Source: ZC4RG36 sp964652205
GTDB lineage: Bacteria; Chloroflexota; Anaerolineae; Aggregatilineales; Phototrophicaceae
Direction: 5' to 3'
Assembly: GCA_964652205.1 (NCBI GenBank)
Contig: CAZZAO010000118.1
Span: forward strand, 1 to 16,632
Length of the DNA stretch: 16,632 nucleotides
Both the position numbers and the translations under genes were made by a program. Under the pieces are notes generated by a model that did no database searches, was not told the origin of the DNA, and saw only the letters and a program-made list of their open reading frames with translations. Positions 12,841 to 16,632 of this stretch are shown in pieces (positions within the stretch are counted from its first letter, which is position 1; each line of letters opens with the position of its first letter).

Positions 12841-15555
12841 GTGGTGGAAAGTGACAAGAGGTACAGGGCCATCCTCGTCAGTCATACGCACTGGGATCGC
12901 GCATGGTACTGTACCTTTCAAGAATATCGCGTCCGGCTTGTTCGTTTAATTGATCGCCTCTTGTCTATCCTCGACAGTGATCCCGACTATACCGTCTACA
13001 TGCTCGATGGGCAGATGAGCGTGCTTGAGGACTACCTCGAAGCGCGTCCGTCGAACGCAGTCCGGCTTCAGGCGTACTGCCGCGCCGGGCGAATCGTCGT
13101 CGGGCCGTGGTTCGTGCTGGCCGATGAATTCCTCGTCAGCCCCGAATCGCTGATCCGCGATCTGCGCCTCGGCCATCAACTGGGTGAAGCCTACGGCGGC
13201 GTGATGAAGATCGGCTACGTGCCGGATGGTTTCGGCCACATCGCGCAGCTCCCGCAGTTGCTGCGCGGCTTCAACATCGACAACGCCTTTTTCTGGCGCG
13301 GCATGGGCGTCGAAGGCGACCGACTGGGGACGGAATTCATCTGGCGCGCGCCGGATGGCTCTGAGGTGACGGCGATTCTGATGCCGTGGGGCTATCACAA
13401 CGTCTCGAACATCGGCTTCGCCATTCACTGGGGCGATACCTCGCAGATGGAGTTTGACGCGCCGCTGGCGATTAACTATCTCGAGCGCGCCATCGACCGG
13501 CTGACGCCGCTGGCGAACACGCATTCGATTCTGCTGATGAACGGCATCGACCACGCCGAGCCGGAAGCTCGCATCCCCGCCGTCATCCATGAGGCCAACC
13601 AGCGGCTTGAGGACGCCGAGATCGTGCAGGGAACCGTGGCTGATCATCTGGCGGCGGTGCGCGCGTCTGGCGTGACGCTTCAGGAATTTGAGGGTGAGTT
13701 TCGCTGGGGCCGCTATTCCGAGATTTTGCAGGGCGTCTACTCGGCGCGGATTCACCTTAAGCAGGAGAACCACGCCGAAGAAAACCGGCTGGAGCGCTAT
13801 CTTGAGCCGCTGACGGCGATGGCGTGGCTGTCCGGCGCGAATGTTCAGGACGGCACGCCTGATCTGGTCGCGCTGGCGTGGCACTGGCTGCTGCTCAACC
13901 ACCCGCACGACGATATGTACGGCTGCGGCATCGACGAAGTTCATCACGAAATGGCCTACCGCTTCAGCCAGTCGCGGCAGATCGCCGATGCGCTGATCCG
14001 CGATAGCCTGCGTCAGATCGCGGTGCAGGCCGACATGACCGCGCAGGCCGGGACGCCGATCCTCGTCTATAACCCGCTCGGCTGGGCGCGTCAGGAGGTG
14101 GTCGAGGCGGTCGTTGATTTTGAGTTTGACGACAGCACGCCGGACGCCTTCCACGTCGTCGATAGTCAGGGGCGAGTCGTCCCTCATCAGGTCATCGGCG
14201 ATGAGCAGCGCTTCTGGATGGAAGTGCTCAAGGCCAACCGCAAGCGCCGCGTGACGGTGCTGCTGTGGGCTGACGTCCCCGCCTGCGGCTATACCACGCT
14301 CTACGCCAGAGCGGGACTCGCGCCAACCGAGGATGAATTGACGTTGCAGACAGGTGAGCGCAGCCTGTCGAACGGACTAACGTCGGCGACGGTCGAAGCT
14401 GACGGCGGTTTAACCGTCAGCGACGCGGCCAGCGGGCAGACCTACTCGCGGCTTCATCATTTCTACGACGCCGAAGATACCGGCGATGCCTACACGAGCT
14501 GCCCGTTCCCCGAAAGCCACCCGATCAGTACGGTTGGCGGCGCGGCGACGATCACCCTGATCGAGCGTGGGCCGCTGCGCGCCAGCTTCCGCATCGAGCG
14601 AACGCTCGCCGTTCCAGCCCGCCTGAGCGCCGACCGGCGGACGCGCAGCGCCGAGACGGTCGCGCTGCCGCTGGTCTCGACAATCTCAGTTTACGCCGGT
14701 AAACCGGGCGTTTATATCCGTACCGAGGTCAACAATGCCGCCGAAGACCATAAGCTGACGGTCAATTTTCCGTCCGCGCTTCAGGTCGAGAGCGCCAGCG
14801 TTGACGAATCGTTCCTGATCGCCGAGCGCTCGCTGGCGCTGCCAGACAGCGCGGGCTGGGTCGAAGACCCATCGACGCTCATGCACCAGCGCGTCTTCAC
14901 CGATCTGAGTGACGGCCAGCGCGGGCTGGCGATCCTCAATCGCGGCCTGCCGTCAGTCGAGGTCAGCCCTGAAGGAGAGATTGCGCTGACGCTGCTGCGC
15001 TGTGTCGGCTGGCTCTCGCGCGACGATCTGTGGGTACGCCGGATCGCCGCCGGGCCGCTGGTTCCGACTCCCGGCGCGCAGTGCCAGGGGCGATACACTT
15101 TCGAGTATGCCATTTTGCCGCACACCGGTGATTCAGCGCAGGTCTTTCAGCCCGCCTACAACTACGACGTCCCGCTGATGGGTCGCCGCGCTGATACCCA
15201 TCCCGGTCTCGACCTGCGCGAGATGAATGTCACTAAAGACGACCCGAAGAAGGTCAGACCTATTCCGTGGCCGCGCGGCGGGTTGCTGCCGGACACGCTC
15301 AGTTTCATCGCCGTCGAGCCTGCATCACTCGTCCTGAGCGCCTTCTTTCGCAGTGACGACTCGATCATCGCTCGCGTCTACAACGCCAGCCGTGAAACGA
15401 TCAGTGGCGCAATCCGGCTCGGTTTTCCGGTCGCGGCGGCGGAGCGCGTCAATCTGCTCCACGAGCCGCTGGAAGCGCTGCCGGTGGTGGACGGCGCGGT
15501 ATCGATGACAGTCAAAGGCGCGGAAGTCTATACGATCAGGCTGACGCCTGCGTGA
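12841..15555 (+). CDS. Glycoside hydrolase family 38 alpha-mannosidase
   Basis: This 904-residue retaining, metal-dependent alpha-mannosidase has GH38 signatures in order. The first zinc ligands are H17-W-D19 in SHTHWDRAW (14-22). The nucleophile and zinc ligand is Asp129 in VPDGFGHIAQLPQLL (127-141). A distal zinc histidine is probably His356 in NHPHDDMYG (353-361). The helical bundle and beta-sandwich domains follow, and the length is normal for bacterial members. All key residues are present, so it should be active. There is no signal peptide, so it probably trims mannose from imported or internal oligosaccharides. It has its own promoter and runs away from the main operon. GH38 also includes mannosylglycerate hydrolases, so the mannoside is not fixed by sequence alone. 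Confidence 0.95.
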   Translation: MVESDKRYRAILVSHTHWDRAWYCTFQEYRVRLVRLIDRLLSILDSDPDYTVYMLDGQMSVLEDYLEARPSNAVRLQAYCRAGRIVVGPWFVLADEFLVSPESLIRDLRLGHQLGEAYGGVMKIGYVPDGFGHIAQLPQLLRGFNIDNAFFWRGMGVEGDRLGTEFIWRAPDGSEVTAILMPWGYHNVSNIGFAIHWGDTSQMEFDAPLAINYLERAIDRLTPLANTHSILLMNGIDHAEPEARIPAVIHEANQRLEDAEIVQGTVADHLAAVRASGVTLQEFEGEFRWGRYSEILQGVYSARIHLKQENHAEENRLERYLEPLTAMAWLSGANVQDGTPDLVALAWHWLLLNHPHDDMYGCGIDEVHHEMAYRFSQSRQIADALIRDSLRQIAVQADMTAQAGTPILVYNPLGWARQEVVEAVVDFEFDDSTPDAFHVVDSQGRVVPHQVIGDEQRFWMEVLKANRKRRVTVLLWADVPACGYTTLYARAGLAPTEDELTLQTGERSLSNGLTSATVEADGGLTVSDAASGQTYSRLHHFYDAEDTGDAYTSCPFPESHPISTVGGAATITLIERGPLRASFRIERTLAVPARLSADRRTRSAETVALPLVSTISVYAGKPGVYIRTEVNNAAEDHKLTVNFPSALQVESASVDESFLIAERSLALPDSAGWVEDPSTLMHQRVFTDLSDGQRGLAILNRGLPSVEVSPEGEIALTLLRCVGWLSRDDLWVRRIAAGPLVPTPGAQCQGRYTFEYAILPHTGDSAQVFQPAYNYDVPLMGRRADTHPGLDLREMNVTKDDPKKVRPIPWPRGGLLPDTLSFIAVEPASLVLSAFFRSDDSIIARVYNASRETISGAIRLGFPVAAAERVNLLHEPLEALPVVDGAVSMTVKGAEVYTIRLTPA

Positions 15556-15574
15556 TATGACCTCACCCCCCTGG

Positions 15575-15600
15575 CCCCCTCTCCGTCTACAGAGAGGGGG
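15575..15600. repeat. Dispersed hairpin element, copy B (9-bp stem, 8-base loop)
   Basis: The arms CCCCCTCTC (15575-15583) and GAGAGGGGG (15592-15600) form a strong hairpin 19 bases after the GH38 stop codon. Like copy A it has CCTCAC upstream and GAA downstream of the right arm. One stem pair differs between the copies (T:A in A, C:G in B), and both sides changed together. No U-run follows, so a terminator role between the convergent genes is possible but not shown. The rest of the 198-base gap holds only a weak CGAAC/GTTCG repeat (15662-15679). Confidence 0.72.
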
Positions 15601-15753
15601 AATAGCGCTCGCTTTTCAGTCACGCTGCGATTTTCAGTTCTCTGCTTGCGGCGGAGCGTGTCGAACGTTTTTATGTTCGGCAGGAGTCGAGGGCCGCGTC
15701 GGGATTGGGGATGAGGCCGGACAGCAACCGCCTCAAACGAGTCAGGAATCGCG

Positions 15754-16632
15754 CTAACTCTTCACCACATCCTGCGCGTTGGCCTCGAAGGTGTTGCCAT
15801 CGACGGCTACCTGCGGCTCGTCGTCGAGCTGGATCGCCGCGACCACGTTGCCCTTGAACGTATTGCCGGTGAGCGTCGAATCCGTGACGCGCTTGAAGTA
15901 CGCGCCGAGCCGGTTGTCGTGGAAGGTGTTGCCGCGCAGGTGATAGCCGTGGCAGTTCTGGTCGGTGATTTCGTCGCCGGTATAACCGGAGAAGCCGACC
16001 TTGTTGCCCTCGAACAGGTTGTCTTCGATCTGCATATCATAAGAGGCTTCGTAGCTCGGCCAGTAGGGCAGCACGCCGCCGCCGCGCGTCCACAGGCGGA
16101 CGCCGTCGCCGTTGAGCCGAATCCGGTTGTTGCGAATGGTGAAGCCGTGAGCATGTTCGGCGGCAATGCCTACCCAGCGATTGAACTCGATGGTGTTGTC
16201 CTCGATCACGTTCTCCCACGAGAAGCCCATCCAGAAGCCATAGTTGGAGCGACTGCAATCGTTGCGCCGGAAAATGTTGCCTTTCGAGAAGGTTGCTTCG
16301 ATGGCGTTGTTGGGACTCAGGCGGCAGTCATTGTCCTCGAACAGGTTATCGTTGCACGGCTGGATGTCTCCCGGATGGCAGTACCCGGCGATGAAGATGC
16401 CGTCGCCGCCGCACAGACAGCTATTGCGGAGAAACTGGTTGCGCGACGAGCCTTTGACCAGCACGATCCCGGCGGCGTCAGCTTCGACGCGGATCGAGCC
16501 ATTTTCGGGGCGGCGGTACAGGCGATTGCAGAAATCGAGCTGGTTATCGTTGAAGTGGCTGTCGCTGGTCGATGACAGGTAGATGCCCCAGCCACTGTTG
16601 AACGAGGCGTTGATATGCTCAACGGTCAGGTC
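15754..16632 (-). CDS. Right-handed parallel beta-helix repeat protein, C-terminal part (cut by right edge)
   Basis: The 292 visible residues are built from short repeats of the form N-x-(I/F/L)-x-x-N, for example NLFEDNDCRL, NIFRRNDCS, NTIEFNRWVG, NRIRLNGDGV, NLFEGNKVG, NTFHDNRLG, NTFKGNVVA and NTFEANAQ. This is the PbH1/NosD-like pattern of a right-handed parallel beta-helix, found in pectate lyases, carbohydrate epimerases and sugar-binding proteins. The frame continues to the window edge, so an internal ATG at 16464 is not the start. Signal peptide and catalytic residues, if any, lie outside. The gene converges on GH38 and ends after a C-terminal KS. A polysaccharide-related role fits the locus, but no catalytic residue identifies a lyase. 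Confidence 0.85.
   Translation of the reverse strand, partial: DLTVEHINASFNSGWGIYLSSTSDSHFNDNQLDFCNRLYRRPENGSIRVEADAAGIVLVKGSSRNQFLRNSCLCGGDGIFIAGYCHPGDIQPCNDNLFEDNDCRLSPNNAIEATFSKGNIFRRNDCSRSNYGFWMGFSWENVIEDNTIEFNRWVGIAAEHAHGFTIRNNRIRLNGDGVRLWTRGGGVLPYWPSYEASYDMQIEDNLFEGNKVGFSGYTGDEITDQNCHGYHLRGNTFHDNRLGAYFKRVTDSTLTGNTFKGNVVAAIQLDDEPQVAVDGNTFEANAQDVVKS

Noticed and set aside
12740..12949. 69-residue plus-strand open frame overlapping the GH38 start
   Set aside because: It begins within the predicted promoter, overlaps GH38 in another frame and has no ribosome-binding site or recognisable sequence.
12946..14187. 413-residue minus-strand open frame opposite GH38
   Set aside because: GH38 carries all catalytic motifs over this stretch. 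The antisense frame has no domain, no ribosome-binding site and a composition typical of a shadow.
15556..15753. Intrinsic terminator between the convergent GH38 and beta-helix genes
   Set aside because: The hairpin at 15575-15600 is strong but is not followed by a T-run on either strand, so I list it as a repeat only.
1..16632. CRISPR arrays, tRNA/rRNA genes, insertion sequences, phage genes, defence systems
   Set aside because: Nothing with regularly spaced direct repeats, tRNA-like folds, transposase or nuclease motifs was seen on either strand.

Overview
The window is a GC-rich bacterial locus for breaking down and importing a glycan. The likely source is Chloroflexota (Anaerolineae or a relative). 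This rests on the threonine/proline/glutamate-rich tail of the sugar-binding protein, a CUT1 transporter encoded without its own ATPase, and dispersed GC-rich hairpins in intergenic gaps. There is no rRNA or other marker gene, so the assignment is tentative. No tRNA, rRNA, CRISPR array, transposase or integrase was found.

Layout. Eleven closely packed genes run leftward from 12586 to the left edge and look like one operon. In transcription order they are: a 403-residue two-domain ferritin-like diiron protein; a 150-residue and a 317-residue protein that together match that protein and are separated by one in-frame TGA; a [2Fe-2S] ferredoxin; a sugar-phosphate isomerase/epimerase-like TIM barrel; a GH31 alpha-xylosidase/alpha-glucosidase; an ABC sugar-binding protein; a MalF-type permease; a MalG-type permease with an insert of about 350 residues; a GH172 (DUF2961) enzyme; and the start of a GH2 glycosidase cut by the left edge. 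Most junctions are overlaps or gaps of 0 to 15 bases. The two larger gaps are about 200 bases between the binding protein and the first permease, which holds two hairpins, and 55 bases before GH2. Rightward from 12841 runs a GH38 alpha-mannosidase. Convergent to it is the 3' part of a parallel beta-helix protein cut by the right edge.

Control. The 254-base gap between the operon and GH38 holds a good sigma70-type promoter for each direction. They point toward each other, and an 8-base palindrome with a central CG lies between the predicted start sites, so one regulator could govern both units.

How the genes may work together. GH38, GH31, GH172 and GH2 would trim different sugars from an oligosaccharide. 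The binding protein and permeases would import it, with an ATPase encoded elsewhere. The isomerase would process a released sugar. The unusual part is the head of the operon: two ferritin-like diiron proteins and a ferredoxin suggest an oxygen-dependent redox step on the sugar or its substituent. This combination is the best candidate here for an undescribed system. Its reaction cannot be read from the sequence.
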